Positions 1-8,619 of a DNA stretch of 64,000 nucleotides are shown here, piece by piece; within the stretch, counting starts at the first letter, position 1; each line of letters opens with the position of its first letter. The position numbers and the translations under genes are program-made. Source of the stretch: Desulfomonile sp963700305 (GTDB taxonomy: Bacteria > Desulfobacterota > Desulfomonilia > Desulfomonilales > Desulfomonilaceae). The notes beneath the pieces were generated by a model that had not been told where the DNA came from, made no database searches, and was given only the letters and a program-made list of their open reading frames with translations. The stretch spans positions 341,076 to 405,075 of the forward strand of contig CAVOXB010000026.1 of the NCBI GenBank assembly GCA_963700305.1. Reading direction: 5' to 3'.

Positions 1-887
1 AGATCTTCCAGATTAGCGTACCTTTGGTGGCCGGTCATTCCGTGGGCCCCTGGACCAAACCCGAGATAAACCCGATCAGTCCAATATTTCATGTTGTGCC
101 CGGAAAAACGACCGGGCAGGGCAAAGTTCGAAATTTCATAATGTTCGTAACCTGCTTGCAGAGTCATTACACAGATCGCGTCATACATGTCTGCAACCAC
201 ATCATCATCCGGCGTAGAGAATTGCTTGCTTTCAATCATCTCCGCCAGCCTGGTGCCGTCCTTTACTTCCAGAAGGTAAGCCGATAAATGCTCCGGCCTG
301 AGGCCCAAGATCAGCTTCAGACTATGACAAACGGAATCAACTGTCTGGCCGGGAAAGCCTGCTATCAAGTCGATGGACACGTTGTCGAATCCTGCTCGCC
401 TCATATCCAAATAAGCTGAAATTGCTTGCGCAGAATCGTGAAGTCTGCCCATGGCCACGAGTTCGGTGTCTACAAAGGATTGGATTCCAAGACTGGCCCT
501 GTTTACACCGACGCTGCGAAATCCGGAAAGCACTCGTAGGTCAATCGTGCCAGGGTTCATTTCCATCGTTATTTCGGCACAATCCGAAATAGCAAAATAC
601 TCTCTGCAGACATGAATTAATGCGTCAATTTCTTCCGGAAGAAGAAGTGAAGGCGTTCCACCCCCAAAATAAATTGTATCGCACTCCAATGACGAACCGC
701 TTGCCACGCAGTCTCGAGCCCTCAGCTCGATTTCTTTGGCAACTGAACGCAGATATAGGGCCTTGAGCTCCGAACCGTGAATGTTCGACACGAAACCGCA
801 GTAAGAGCATCTCGCGACGCAGAACGGCACGTGAATGTATAGGCCGGCGGAAGCTTCGTCTCTGGAGAACGTCGGACTGAATGTCAT
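1..887 (-). CDS. hemW: HemW, radical SAM heme chaperone / coproporphyrinogen III oxidase-like (partial)
   Basis: Reading leftwards from an ATG at 887, one open frame runs off the window edge, so the C-terminus is missing. Near residue 20 it has the radical SAM cluster motif CVARCSYC (CX3CX2C, preceded by GLYIHVPF), then DTIYFGGGTPS and an ALGIQSF-like stretch (SLGIQSF), and later YEHYEISNFA and FGPGAHG, all diagnostic of the HemN/HemW family. The CX2C-Y-C pattern and the absence of an HemN-type N-terminal extension favour HemW, now regarded as a heme-binding chaperone, over the true anaerobic oxidase HemN. It would act in the cytoplasm in heme delivery. It is transcribed divergently from nothing obvious; the next gene on the same strand lies upstream at 1156-1804. 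Family assignment is firm, the exact role less so. Confidence 0.9.
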   Translation of the reverse strand, partial: MTFSPTFSRDEASAGLYIHVPFCVARCSYCGFVSNIHGSELKALYLRSVAKEIELRARDCVASGSSLECDTIYFGGGTPSLLLPEEIDALIHVCREYFAISDCAEITMEMNPGTIDLRVLSGFRSVGVNRASLGIQSFVDTELVAMGRLHDSAQAISAYLDMRRAGFDNVSIDLIAGFPGQTVDSVCHSLKLILGLRPEHLSAYLLEVKDGTRLAEMIESKQFSTPDDDVVADMYDAICVMTLQAGYEHYEISNFALPGRFSGHNMKYWTDRVYLGFGPGAHGMTGHQRYANLED

Positions 888-1155
888 GTGGGCGAACGAT
901 CAATCTCGGAAAAGTCGACCTGAGCCGCATTTTTCACTGTAATAAATTGTCTCAATACCAAGAATAGAATGCGGTTGCAGCGCGAGTCAAGTGTCTGACT
1001 GTCCTTCTCAGGAACCTACAAGACTCATCGCTTCAGAAACAGCCAAGTATGAGATGTGTTTTCAAGAGGATAACTATAGTATGAATGACTCCCTGTATTC
1101 GTCAAACGGTCTCAGCCGGGAATTGTCGGACCAATGTTCAGAATACCGATCTGAT

Positions 1156-1804
1156 CTAGTGGCCGCAGCGTCTTTCCCTCATGCTGCGCACGTTTTCTTC
1201 TGTGGCAATTTCACGGACTTTTTGGACAATTCTCGATGGGTTGTCGAATATGTCTGACCCAGGCATGGGTACCAATATCCACCCCTGCCTGTGGAGGAAC
1301 GCGTGCTTATCGCTCTTTTTCTCTGGATTCAAATGCTCCTCATCTGTTGAGCACTCGATAGCAATCTTGTGGCACCCTGGGCCACTTGACCGCGGCCCAA
1401 AATAGTGCGAAGTCCACTGAGTATTCGACCTTTGATTCGCCATCCTTAACGCGAAATCGGGGAATCAATCGACAGCACTGGCTGGTTGCCTCATTGTCGA
1501 ACACCTTCGAATGCGCCCACCATTCCAGCCAAGTCAAGGCGGCAACAGTGACGGCCTGATGAGTGTCCTTCGAAACCGCCCCTCTTGTGACAAGGTCGAC
1601 AGAGGAAGTATCGCCTCGATCCACGAATTCTATTGGATTGGAACTGTCATTGGGCAAAGTTATCTGAGCGCCCGGAAGGCGCATGAATTCCAGCAGCAGC
1701 AGTTTTTCCTGAGGGGATTCGCAAGATTCTAGACAAGATCTCATTTGCCCTTCGAGATCGCTTATGAGATTTCGCAGTCTCGCCTCTACTGTCTCTTCGC
1801 ACAT
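1156..1804 (-). pseudogene. DUF559/Vsr-like nuclease, broken by a frameshift
   Basis: An ATG at 1804 follows a good ribosome site (GGAGG, 5 nt spacing). The frame runs through a sequence ending KVEYSVDFALF and then meets an early stop at 1340. Another frame on the same strand carries HKIAIECSTDEEH, then KSDKHAFLHRQGW and PGSDIF and ends at 1156. Together these match the order VDFALF - KIAIEC - DK...L..GW - GSEI seen in the small endonuclease-like fold of DUF559/Vsr-type proteins. The break lies around 1380-1400. The first 120 residues, rich in charged helices, are not recognised. No methylase or toxin partner is next to it. It could be a true pseudogene or one gene split by a sequence error. 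Confidence 0.5.
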
Positions 1805-2409
1805 GTCGACCTCCGCTCAAGCCCTTCAGAATCAATCACCATGACCGGTTGGCAACTATCGCTGATTTCAGACCATTCGACTTATCAGTAGATCTACCTC
1901 TTTCGGAGATCTGAATATGAGGAACCGCCTTGATTAACCTGATTGAAGCCAAACCTGTCATAGGCTGTATGTCAGTGTGACTAATTGACATACCATCAAG
2001 AATAGTGACACTAACTGACAAAGTCAAGCATAGTTTTGCTGACAATTAGATTGAGACCATTCGTTCGCGCTGGAATCCTGTTTCAGGAAGGAGACGATGC
2101 TAAATGCGATTCCGTCCGAGAATTTTGAGATGAAAACGTTCGTTATTCCTGCGCAGACGGAAAACAGGTCTAACTAGCTGTAACCATGCTTGATTACAGT
2201 ATGAGCGAAAGTGGAAGGTTGGCGGATTTCAGAGCTTCTTTGACCCTGCGTTCCATGTTTGAACGCACGCTGCTACAATGTGTTTCGCTTGCGTGTGCTC
2301 AGATATAGTTCGAAAATGTGCAGGTCTGGGGTAACACGAATGAGGAGAGCTTGTTATGCGACAGATCTGTCGATATCCATTAATCGATCTGGATCAAGGA
2401 GAAAGGATT
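1805..2409. other. Intergenic stretch, 605 bases
   Basis: No long gene is supported here. Around 1968-2046 the sequence repeats the pattern TGAC..TAA.TGACA several times in both orientations, which could be an operator array, but no regulator is known to match. One short reading frame with a ribosome site is listed separately at 2097-2177. Confidence 0.4.
2097..2177 (+). CDS. Possible 26-residue peptide
   Basis: An ATG at 2097 is preceded by GGAAGGAG with 3-4 nt spacing and opens a 26-codon frame ending in TAG. The product begins MLNAIPSENFEM and contains no Cys and no obvious membrane segment. The only support is the ribosome site and the lack of any other gene in the stretch; nothing is recognised. 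It could be a small peptide precursor or chance. Confidence 0.25.
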   Translation: MLNAIPSENFEMKTFVIPAQTENRSN

Positions 2410-2736
2410 ATGTCTGAGGTAATGATCAAATGCTCTCATTGTCTTGGAGAAAAACCAGCGTTTGCGACAGTCTGCATGCACTGCGGACGTGACAAAAAGG
2501 GTTTCGGGCCGCGGTTGAGCATACGTTCAGGCACTAGGGTTGGGATAGGCATTTTCATCCTCTTGCCTCTATGGATTATAGGGGCGACTATTCTGTTGCT
2601 GATTACTATTGCCTTGGTAAGAGGCATTACGGGTGGAAAAATGGGTAATATTAATGATGTGAAGCTTTCGGTCTACACCATGAACATGCCTGTGCACGAC
2701 CGGATGAACGGACTGTTCGATCATTTGATTTTCTAA
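2410..2736 (+). CDS. Small zinc-ribbon membrane protein
   Basis: The start at 2410 is chosen over an in-frame ATG 18 codons upstream because AAGGAG lies 8-9 nt before it. The protein of 108 residues begins with a zinc ribbon, CSHC at about residues 8-11 and CMHC about 12 residues later, followed by a basic stretch and one strong membrane helix (about residues 43-67, rich in Ile and Leu). The C-terminal 40 residues are soluble and unrecognised. Such ribbon-plus-helix proteins are common and mostly uncharacterised; the ribbon would face the cytoplasm. It converges on the gene at 2742-3014, with only 5 bases between the two stops. Confidence 0.6.
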   Translation: MSEVMIKCSHCLGEKPAFATVCMHCGRDKKGFGPRLSIRSGTRVGIGIFILLPLWIIGATILLLITIALVRGITGGKMGNINDVKLSVYTMNMPVHDRMNGLFDHLIF

Positions 2737-2741
2737 GGCGT

Positions 2742-3014
2742 CTACGAATCGAGAATTGACCCAACTATTGTGGATATTGCGTCGACAGCACCTTCGACAA
2801 CAGTATCGCCAATTTGGGCAGCAGCACTGCTAAGATCTGCCACGTTTTCGAGCAATCCATCAGCGAGTGCTTCGGTAGCTCCATCGAAACCATCTCCCGC
2901 AGCCAAAGCCGTATCAGCCGCGGTCCACTCGCTGGATTGGCGTTCGTCTACCTCTTCACTGACTTGGTCATTCGCGCCAACTTTTGCCAAATCTTCCTCT
3001 CCGGGACCGGCCAT
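2742..3014 (-). CDS. Small acidic Ala-rich protein, unknown
   Basis: An ATG at 3014 follows GGAGGGAAAAG, a strong ribosome site. The 90-residue product starts MAGPGEEDLAKVGAND, is strongly acidic, has no Cys, and its second half is an alternating Ala/Val/Ile/Asp helix-like stretch (ADLSSAAAQIGDTVVEG and onward) that could be amphipathic. It has no signal peptide. It is not recognised as a member of a named family. The ribosome site, the compact size and the biased composition argue for a real gene. Its neighbours, the converging zinc-ribbon protein and an upstream unannotated stretch, give no functional hint. Confidence 0.55.
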   Translation of the reverse strand: MAGPGEEDLAKVGANDQVSEEVDERQSSEWTAADTALAAGDGFDGATEALADGLLENVADLSSAAAQIGDTVVEGAVDAISTIVGSILDS

Positions 3015-3636
3015 CTTTTCCCTCCTACATGCAGTACAAGGATTGTAACCTGAGCCTGTTCAGCCGCCAGCACTTTTGTTGGATCGCAATGCGGCAGTGA
3101 GGTCCGTTACCGAACGAGATTCTCCGGGTTATTTTTGCGGAAAGACGGCGAAATGTGTGATGAAATGAATCTATGAGGGGCATCAATGCAGGTCGGCAAA
3201 TCCGGGGCTCGTAACCCTGAGACGATTGATAAGTGCAGAAATGATTGTAATGTTTACAATGACATGATGAATGGGGAACAGAGAGTGACAAGAGATTACT
3301 GTTTGGTTTCGTCAGGGGTGCTCTTGAGAGAAATTACCGACAAGCTTTCTCCGCACCCTGGACAAACAGTGACTTCTTGCTTGTACAGTCGGGCTCCCTT
3401 TTTTGCCGTCGTACCACATCATCAGCTCGAGCCTGTGCACGGACCTCGGAATTACGCGGATGAGAGGATAACCGCAGACATGTTGGTTTGACGGCATGAT
3501 CCAAGCCTCAGCCCCAGCTATTGTGGGTTCCGTGGCTCCTATAGCCTCACGCTCGAGAAGTCTGGACTTCTTGCGCATGAGGAACCACATATTAGTCTAT
3601 CTTCAAGGAATCGGTCAGAAGTCCAGAAAGAGTGGT
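3015..3636. other. Intergenic stretch, 622 bases
   Basis: No intact gene is supported. The part 3296-3497 carries remnants of a zinc-ribbon reading frame on the minus strand (listed separately). Between 3040 and 3290 nothing is recognised. Confidence 0.4.
3296..3497 (-). pseudogene. Possible broken small zinc-ribbon gene
   Basis: One minus-strand frame from ATG at 3497 reads MPSNQHVCGYPLIR and on to VHRLELMMWYDGKK. Near 3395-3400 the sense continues in a neighbouring frame as YKQEVTVCPGCGESL and ends at a TAA at 3296. The CPGCG knuckle and the earlier Cys would make a small zinc-binding protein of about 65 residues. This rests on joining two frames, so confidence is low. Similar single-base breaks occur in many clear genes of this window, which makes the join more plausible. 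Confidence 0.3.
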
Positions 3637-3710
3637 TGGCTGGGGGACGAGGATTCGAACCTCGGTCAACGGGGCCAGAACCCGCCGTCCTGCCGCTAGA
3701 CGATCCCCCA
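3637..3710 (-). tRNA. tRNA-Gln (anticodon CUG)
   Basis: The minus strand folds as a complete cloverleaf: acceptor TGGGGGA paired with TCCCCCA, discriminator G, encoded CCA end, D stem GTCT/GGAC, anticodon stem GCGGG/CCCGT with loop TTCTGGC giving anticodon CTG, and T arm CGAGG-TTCGAAT-CCTCG. The first acceptor pair U-A and the CUG anticodon indicate glutamine. It lies just downstream of tsaC on the same strand, 22 bases away. Confidence 0.93.
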
Positions 3711-3732
3711 ACGCGTCGACAATCATAATTGC

Positions 3733-4332
3733 TCAGGCCGAGTGTGTCAAGACGATTCGCTCAGCGCCCTCCCGGATTACCCGAAGTTGTCCGTTCTCAA
3801 AATCTATCACGGTTGATGGTTTCCCTCCCGGTGTAGGCCCAAGGTCCACCACCAGATCCGCAGCAGCGATTACCTTTGGAGAGATCATTTGAACAGTGTC
3901 CGGATTGGGTTCGCCTGAAAGATTTGCGCTTGTGGCTGTGATTAAACCTCCTGCCATTTCAGCGAGAGATCTGGCCGCACAATGGGGCGGTACACGCACC
4001 CCTATTTTTCCCGCCTTGCCTGTCAGCAATTCGGACAGAGGGGCTTCGGTCTTCACAAGTATTGTCACACTGCCGGGCCAGTACAGGTCCATTAGTCCTG
4101 ATATTGCATCAGACAGGTTTGTGGCCAGCCGTCTAACCACCGTGGCATCTGACGCTATCAGAGGAAGCGGTTTTGTGTGAGGGCGTGACTTGATCTGAAA
4201 AACCCTCAGCACAGCTGCTTGATTAAAAGGGTCCACCGCGATGCCATAGAAGGTCTCCGTAGGAATTATGACAATTCCGCCGGACAGAATTGCGTCACGA
4301 GCCTGCGTCAGTTTTTTACGAAAATCTGTCAT
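3733..4332 (-). CDS. tsaC: Threonylcarbamoyl-AMP synthase (TsaC/Sua5/YwlC family)
   Basis: This enzyme makes threonylcarbamoyl-AMP from threonine, bicarbonate and ATP, the first step of the t6A modification at position 37 of ANN-decoding tRNAs, in the cytoplasm. The 199-residue product has the family hallmarks: GIVIIPTETFYGIAVDP (family PTET.YGL), KSRPHTKPLPL (family K.R....P), WPGSVTILVK, IGVRVPPH and ITATSANLSGEPNP. Length fits the short TsaC form lacking the Sua5 C-terminal domain. It sits immediately upstream of the tRNA-Gln gene on the same strand, with a histidine kinase gene further upstream. The assignment is firm. Confidence 0.93.
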   Translation of the reverse strand: MTDFRKKLTQARDAILSGGIVIIPTETFYGIAVDPFNQAAVLRVFQIKSRPHTKPLPLIASDATVVRRLATNLSDAISGLMDLYWPGSVTILVKTEAPLSELLTGKAGKIGVRVPPHCAARSLAEMAGGLITATSANLSGEPNPDTVQMISPKVIAAADLVVDLGPTPGGKPSTVIDFENGQLRVIREGAERIVLTHSA

Positions 4333-4404
4333 GGAAAGTCACTACTCAGAAGCCTACACCAGTGACGAATTTCATTTGAAGAGCATTTGTGCTCTGCAAA
4401 TAAG

Positions 4405-6609
4405 TTATGTCCTGGCAACGGGAAGTTCCAGAATGAATTTGGCTCCACCTCCGGGATTATCTTTTACTCTAATAAAGCCGTTATGGTCGGAGATGATAGT
4501 GCTGACTATTGTCAATCCAAGCCCTGTCCCGCCAGATTTTCTGGAGAAGTAGGGCTCGAAGAGGCGATCCCGGTCGCGGGGGTTCACTCCTGTCCCGTTA
4601 TCGGTAACTTCGATGGAAGCTATGGAAAGATCCTTATCGTAGCCTGTAGCTATCGTGACTAAACCATTTTTCTCGATGGCAGCCATAGCATTGTCTAGAA
4701 GATTCACCATGGCGCGTTTCATCTGTTCCTTATCCAGATTGAAAACAGGCACTGAGGAATCCTGTTCAAAGGTAAATTTGACCCGGTCATTGCCTTGCAC
4801 ATAGAGGTCGACCACTTCGCGGATCACTGAGTTCAGGTCGTTTGGCACAGGATTGGCTGCAGGCATTCGAGCAAATTGCGAAAATTCATTGACCATGTTC
4901 TTGAGTTGTTCCACCTGGTCTATTATGGCTCGCGTGCATTGATCCAGAACTGCGCCGTCTTCAGCAAGGGTCGACATATATTTCCGCCTCAGCCGCTGGG
5001 CATTGAGCTGAATAGGTGTGAGCGGATTTTTTATCTCGTGCGCTATGCGCCGTGCTACTTCGCGCCATGCTGCCATACGTTGCGCTTTTATGAGATAGGT
5101 CATGTCTTCGAATACGAGCACTGTTCCAAGATCATGTCCATCTTCGTCATTCAGACTGTTTGCGAAACAGAGCAGAGAAATCACCTTTTCAGGGAACGAC
5201 AGAGTTATCTGATGTTCAAGAGCCTCGGTCTCGGAATTGGAAACATCCTTCAGTATTTCAGAGATCGGTCCGGCCGAAGCCTCTGGAAGCAGCTCAATCA
5301 GAGGACTCCCCAATATGTTCTTTTCCGTTATCCCCAGAAAGCTTAGGCCAGAATCATTTGCAGTGGTCACTTTTCCGTCCGAATCCAAGGAAATGACTCC
5401 TGCGGCGATATTCTTGAGAACGGCCTCCATGTACTTTCGGCGGCTCTCAAGATCAGTATTGACTCGCACCAGTTCATCCCGCCCTTTGCGCAGATCTGCA
5501 GTCATCTTGTTGAAGGAACGAACCAGCACGCCCAATTCGTCATCAGCCGAAGGTTCTATATAGACATCCAGATTGCCTTGGGCAATTTTTTCTGTGCCCT
5601 CAGACAAATCGAGTAAGGGGTCCGTGATGTCTCTCGCCATAGTGGCTCCGAACCAAAAGCCGATCAATATTGCCAACAGAGCCACCATGAGCAGGATCAG
5701 TACGTATATGGTTTTTACTGGGCCTTTCATTCTCTTGGCTTCCTGGTAATCTCTGAATGCACTCGATATTGAGAACAATCGGCCTGCAAGAGAATGTGGA
5801 ATGTAATAATCAACAATTAATGCTGCTTCGATATTTTGGTCATCTTTGTCTCGTACTGGCGTAATGCCGCGGATCAAATCGCTGCCTCCATCGAGGGGCA
5901 TAATCTCTGAAGAGCTTTCTCCTCGAAAAGCGATTTTCAGAAAACTGGGGAAGGGGGGCGGGAACGACACATCCTTCAGCGCCGGGTCCTTTATCAGGAA
6001 TGAACTTGTTCCGTCCCGGTTATACAGCTGAATAGAACTCACACCTTCAGCGGCCCGCCAGGATTCAGCGGTTTTAATAATGCGCTCTCTGGCCGAAGCG
6101 TCCAGCGGTCCGCCTGTTTGGATGAGCACAGAAAGCCTTTGCCCTGCATTCGAGACCTTTTCGGATGCATTCTGATAGAAAGCTTGGGCCACTACTAATG
6201 ACGATTGCAGAGACTCTTCGACTTGCGCCTTGAACCAGCTTTCGATAGTCGTGTGAAGCACTCCAGCGCTCGCTATGAATAAAACTACTGTTGGTACTAG
6301 CGTCAACGCGACAAATGCGGAAGTCAGTCGGGTCTTCAGATGGGAGCCCAGGACTTTGCGTCGTCGCTCGAAGAGGAGTTTGAAAAGATTCCGTATCAAG
6401 AAAAAAATTATCAGGATCAACAGGAGCAGTACTACTGATAAAAGGCCAAAGAGCAGAAGATGACCAGCAAAGGGGATGTCTTCCGCTGATCGCGCAATAT
6501 GAGATTCCATGAAGAAAATCAACCCGAGCAGCAAAGCCGCGAAGAGGGCCACATACAATTCTCTGCGTCTTTTTCTGTTTTCCTGTTCGACCGGGATGGA
6601 TTGCTTCAC
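4405..6609 (-). CDS. NtrY-like membrane sensor histidine kinase
   Basis: The 734-residue protein has two close N-terminal membrane helices (about residues 17-37 and 50-72), a third near 95-115, a periplasmic or extracytoplasmic sensor region to about 300, a fourth helix near 305-325, a HAMP linker (ITDPLLDLSEGTEKIAQGNL), a PAS domain (AAGVISLDSDGKVTTAN), a HisKA box AHEIKNPLTPIQLNAQRLRR with the phospho-His, and an ATPase domain with NLLDNAMAAI, DNGTGV and GGTGLGLTIV. This layout matches NtrY-type kinases. The ATG overlaps the stop of the upstream zincin gene by 4 bases, implying translational coupling. No response regulator gene is adjacent, so its target and signal are unknown; nitrogen sensing should not be assumed. 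Confidence 0.88.
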   Translation of the reverse strand: MKQSIPVEQENRKRRRELYVALFAALLLGLIFFMESHIARSAEDIPFAGHLLLFGLLSVVLLLLILIIFFLIRNLFKLLFERRRKVLGSHLKTRLTSAFVALTLVPTVVLFIASAGVLHTTIESWFKAQVEESLQSSLVVAQAFYQNASEKVSNAGQRLSVLIQTGGPLDASARERIIKTAESWRAAEGVSSIQLYNRDGTSSFLIKDPALKDVSFPPPFPSFLKIAFRGESSSEIMPLDGGSDLIRGITPVRDKDDQNIEAALIVDYYIPHSLAGRLFSISSAFRDYQEAKRMKGPVKTIYVLILLMVALLAILIGFWFGATMARDITDPLLDLSEGTEKIAQGNLDVYIEPSADDELGVLVRSFNKMTADLRKGRDELVRVNTDLESRRKYMEAVLKNIAAGVISLDSDGKVTTANDSGLSFLGITEKNILGSPLIELLPEASAGPISEILKDVSNSETEALEHQITLSFPEKVISLLCFANSLNDEDGHDLGTVLVFEDMTYLIKAQRMAAWREVARRIAHEIKNPLTPIQLNAQRLRRKYMSTLAEDGAVLDQCTRAIIDQVEQLKNMVNEFSQFARMPAANPVPNDLNSVIREVVDLYVQGNDRVKFTFEQDSSVPVFNLDKEQMKRAMVNLLDNAMAAIEKNGLVTIATGYDKDLSIASIEVTDNGTGVNPRDRDRLFEPYFSRKSGGTGLGLTIVSTIISDHNGFIRVKDNPGGGAKFILELPVART

Positions 6610-6980
6610 TCTTCAGCCCCTGTCATGCGTTCGAGTTCATCATCGTCGAAACCAAAATGGTGTCCTATCTCGTGAAGCAGCACGTCTCTTATGGTTTCTA
6701 CCACGTGCTGCGGAGCGCCGGCCACCCTGAGGATGGGGCGTCGGTAAAGGTATATCCGTTCAGGAAGGACATTCAGGCTGAATACGCTCTGGTGAGTTAT
6801 CGGAACACCTACATAGAGACCCAATAGACCCCATCTGGACGGTATTTCAAGGGATTCCATCGTTTCATGGTCCGGGAAATCCTCTACGATTACCTCCACG
6901 TTTTCCATTTTTTCCTGGAATTCTTCTGGGAGTTCTTCTAGTGCTTTTGAAACTGCCCTGGCGAACAAATCCGTGTTCAC
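6606..6980 (-). CDS. Metallopeptidase of the zincin-like PF06262 family
   Basis: The frame ends in a domain with LLHEIGHHFGFDDDEL, a HExxH zinc site with the family's extended HEIGHHFG...D. Starting at the GTG at 6980 (VNTDLFARAV...) gives about 124 residues, the usual size of this family; the open frame extends further upstream but that part looks non-coding and overlaps the divergent pth start. Family members are small cytoplasmic putative metalloproteases of unknown substrate. The stop overlaps the start of the histidine kinase gene (ATGA), so the two form an operon. The start is uncertain because no strong ribosome site precedes the GTG. Confidence 0.75.
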   Translation of the reverse strand: MNTDLFARAVSKALEELPEEFQEKMENVEVIVEDFPDHETMESLEIPSRWGLLGLYVGVPITHQSVFSLNVLPERIYLYRRPILRVAGAPQHVVETIRDVLLHEIGHHFGFDDDELERMTGAEE

Positions 6981-7017
6981 AGTGGACTCAAAATTGCGAG
7001 GGTATTGAGTTCGCGAA

Positions 7018-7710
7018 ATGCCGAACTTGACAGTGGTCGACAATTGCGCGCATAAAATGACTTGTACCAGAAAACAGGAGCAATTGGAAGGCGCCTTGCC
7101 TGCGTCAAAACATATTGTCATATTTGGCCTCGGTAATCCGGGGAGCGCATATTCACTACAGAGACACAATCTGGGGTTCATGGTTGTAGACGAACTCGCC
7201 CGGCAAACACGGGGATCTTGGAAGAAAGAGTTGAAGACTTCCGAGACGTGCCGAACGCAAATCGAAGGTTCACCTGTGACTCTCGTAAAACCTCAAACTT
7301 TTATGAACCTTAGCGGAAAGGCTGTGGCCCCCCTCCTGAACAAGCTCCATTGTGACCCTGCAGTGGGCCTCATAGTAATCCATGACGATATGGATATAGC
7401 TTTCGGCAGGGTGAGGATAAAGGTCGGAGGAGGAGCCGGAGGACATAAGGGAGTCCGTTCCACGATGGATTCTTTGAGATTCTCTGATTTCATTCGAGTG
7501 CGTATGGGAGTTGGTCGACCGCCAGCTCATATCCCACCGGAAGTGTTTGTCTTAAGCGGTTTTAGTCCCGAAGAAAAGCCGATCGTATCGATTCTTGTTG
7601 AGGCGGGGTGCAGAGCCGTAAGGTTCATAGTGGGGCATGGGGTGGAACGGGCTCAAAACCTACTGCATTCTGAAAAAGATGAGAATGGAAGTAAGGCTGT
7701 GGTCTCTTGA
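7018..7710 (+). CDS. pth: Peptidyl-tRNA hydrolase
   Basis: Pth cleaves peptidyl-tRNA released from stalled ribosomes, recycling tRNA in the cytoplasm. The sequence carries VIFGLGNPGSAYSLQRHNLGF with the catalytic His, VKPQTFMNLSG, VIHDDMDIAFGRVR and GGGAGGHKGVRS, which cover the active site and tRNA-binding residues of bacterial Pth. From 7018 the product is 230 residues; the family core starts only at residue 33 (KHIVIFGLGNPG), so starts at 7057 or a TTG near 7099, which follows a GGAAGG, are credible and would give a more typical length. It is transcribed divergently from the zincin gene. Function is firm, start is not. Confidence 0.92.
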   Translation: MPNLTVVDNCAHKMTCTRKQEQLEGALPASKHIVIFGLGNPGSAYSLQRHNLGFMVVDELARQTRGSWKKELKTSETCRTQIEGSPVTLVKPQTFMNLSGKAVAPLLNKLHCDPAVGLIVIHDDMDIAFGRVRIKVGGGAGGHKGVRSTMDSLRFSDFIRVRMGVGRPPAHIPPEVFVLSGFSPEEKPIVSILVEAGCRAVRFIVGHGVERAQNLLHSEKDENGSKAVVS

Positions 7711-7804
7711 GCTGGGGGTTTTCCCCTTGCGCATTTGAATGGACTATAATAAAGTGGCGTGTCTTTTTGGAACAGATAATAATTCTTACCCAGGGGGTAT
7801 GTAA

Positions 7805-8498
7805 ATGAGTCAGACAATAGTGAGTGAGGATCATGCTCCATTTCGCCGGCTTCTTCGCCCCGTAATAAGAGCCCTCAGGACTGCTTACATTCAGGGCACT
7901 TCCGTGGTGAAACTGATGCCGTCGGAGCGTGCCATCCAACTCTACTACAAGTATCGCCGCAAGAGCTACGATCTGCAGTGGTCCATGGATCCCGGTTACA
8001 GAAAGGGACTCAAGCGCCTGATGGAGCTGTGCGTGGAAGAAAACGACACAGTTCTCGACGTGGGCTGCGGTACGGCTTCGGCCACAGTCCTTGCGGCTGT
8101 AAAAGCTAAAGAAGTTGTAGGTATAGACCTTTCGCCCGACATGATCGAGTTGGCCGAAGGAAAAGTAAAGAAGAAGGGCATTGATAACACTTGCCTCATT
8201 ACGACGTCCGTAGAGGATTACACCCCTGAAGTGCCGTTCGATAAGGTAATAAGTTCATTTATGATTCCGCATGTTAAGCCCAGCCTGCGTCCTGCCATTT
8301 ATTCTTGTATGTTCAATTTCTTGAAGCCCGGTGGGACTGTAGGCCTGTTCGGTTCGCGGGGGGAAGTCTGTGACGTATACGAAACAACGGAAGTAATTGA
8401 AAAGAACCTGACAAGAGCCGGATTCGAAGAACATAGTACTTTACGACGTTTACGACATCTACAGAATTGCAGTGGCACGACGTCCGGTCGACAAATAG
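7805..8498 (+). CDS. Class I SAM-dependent methyltransferase (one frameshift)
   Basis: The N-terminal 45 residues are basic, followed by a methyltransferase fold: VLDVGCGTASAT (motif I, SAM binding), VVGIDLSPDMIELA, and LKPGGTVGLFG. Resemblance is to the UbiE/PhcB-like methyltransferases. After AGFEE, near 8432, the uninterrupted frame runs into unrelated sequence, whereas removing one base gives IVLYDVYDIYRIAVARRPVDK and a TAG at 8496-8498, a sensible C-terminal strand for this fold. The true gene is therefore about 230 codons with a one-base break. A bidirectional terminator follows at 8564. Substrate unknown. Confidence 0.75.
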
Positions 8499-8563
8499 AT
8501 ATAACGAAATCACATCTCGGCTCCCCGTTGGGCGAGGTGTCACACCACAGTCCTACACGCGAT

Positions 8564-8589
8564 AAAGGGCACGGAATCCGTGCCCTTTT
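8564..8589. terminator. Bidirectional intrinsic terminator
   Basis: GGGCACGG, loop AAT, CCGTGCCC, flanked by AAA on one side and TTTT on the other. It sits between the converging methyltransferase and had genes and can serve both strands. Confidence 0.85.
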
Positions 8590-8619
8590 CACTGCATATT
8601 CCTGAGTCTAATGTGTTCT

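Noticed and set aside
4876..5346. Open frames on the plus strand inside the histidine kinase gene
   Set aside because: They are antisense shadows of an unbroken 734-residue kinase with clear domains, and they lack ribosome sites and family features.
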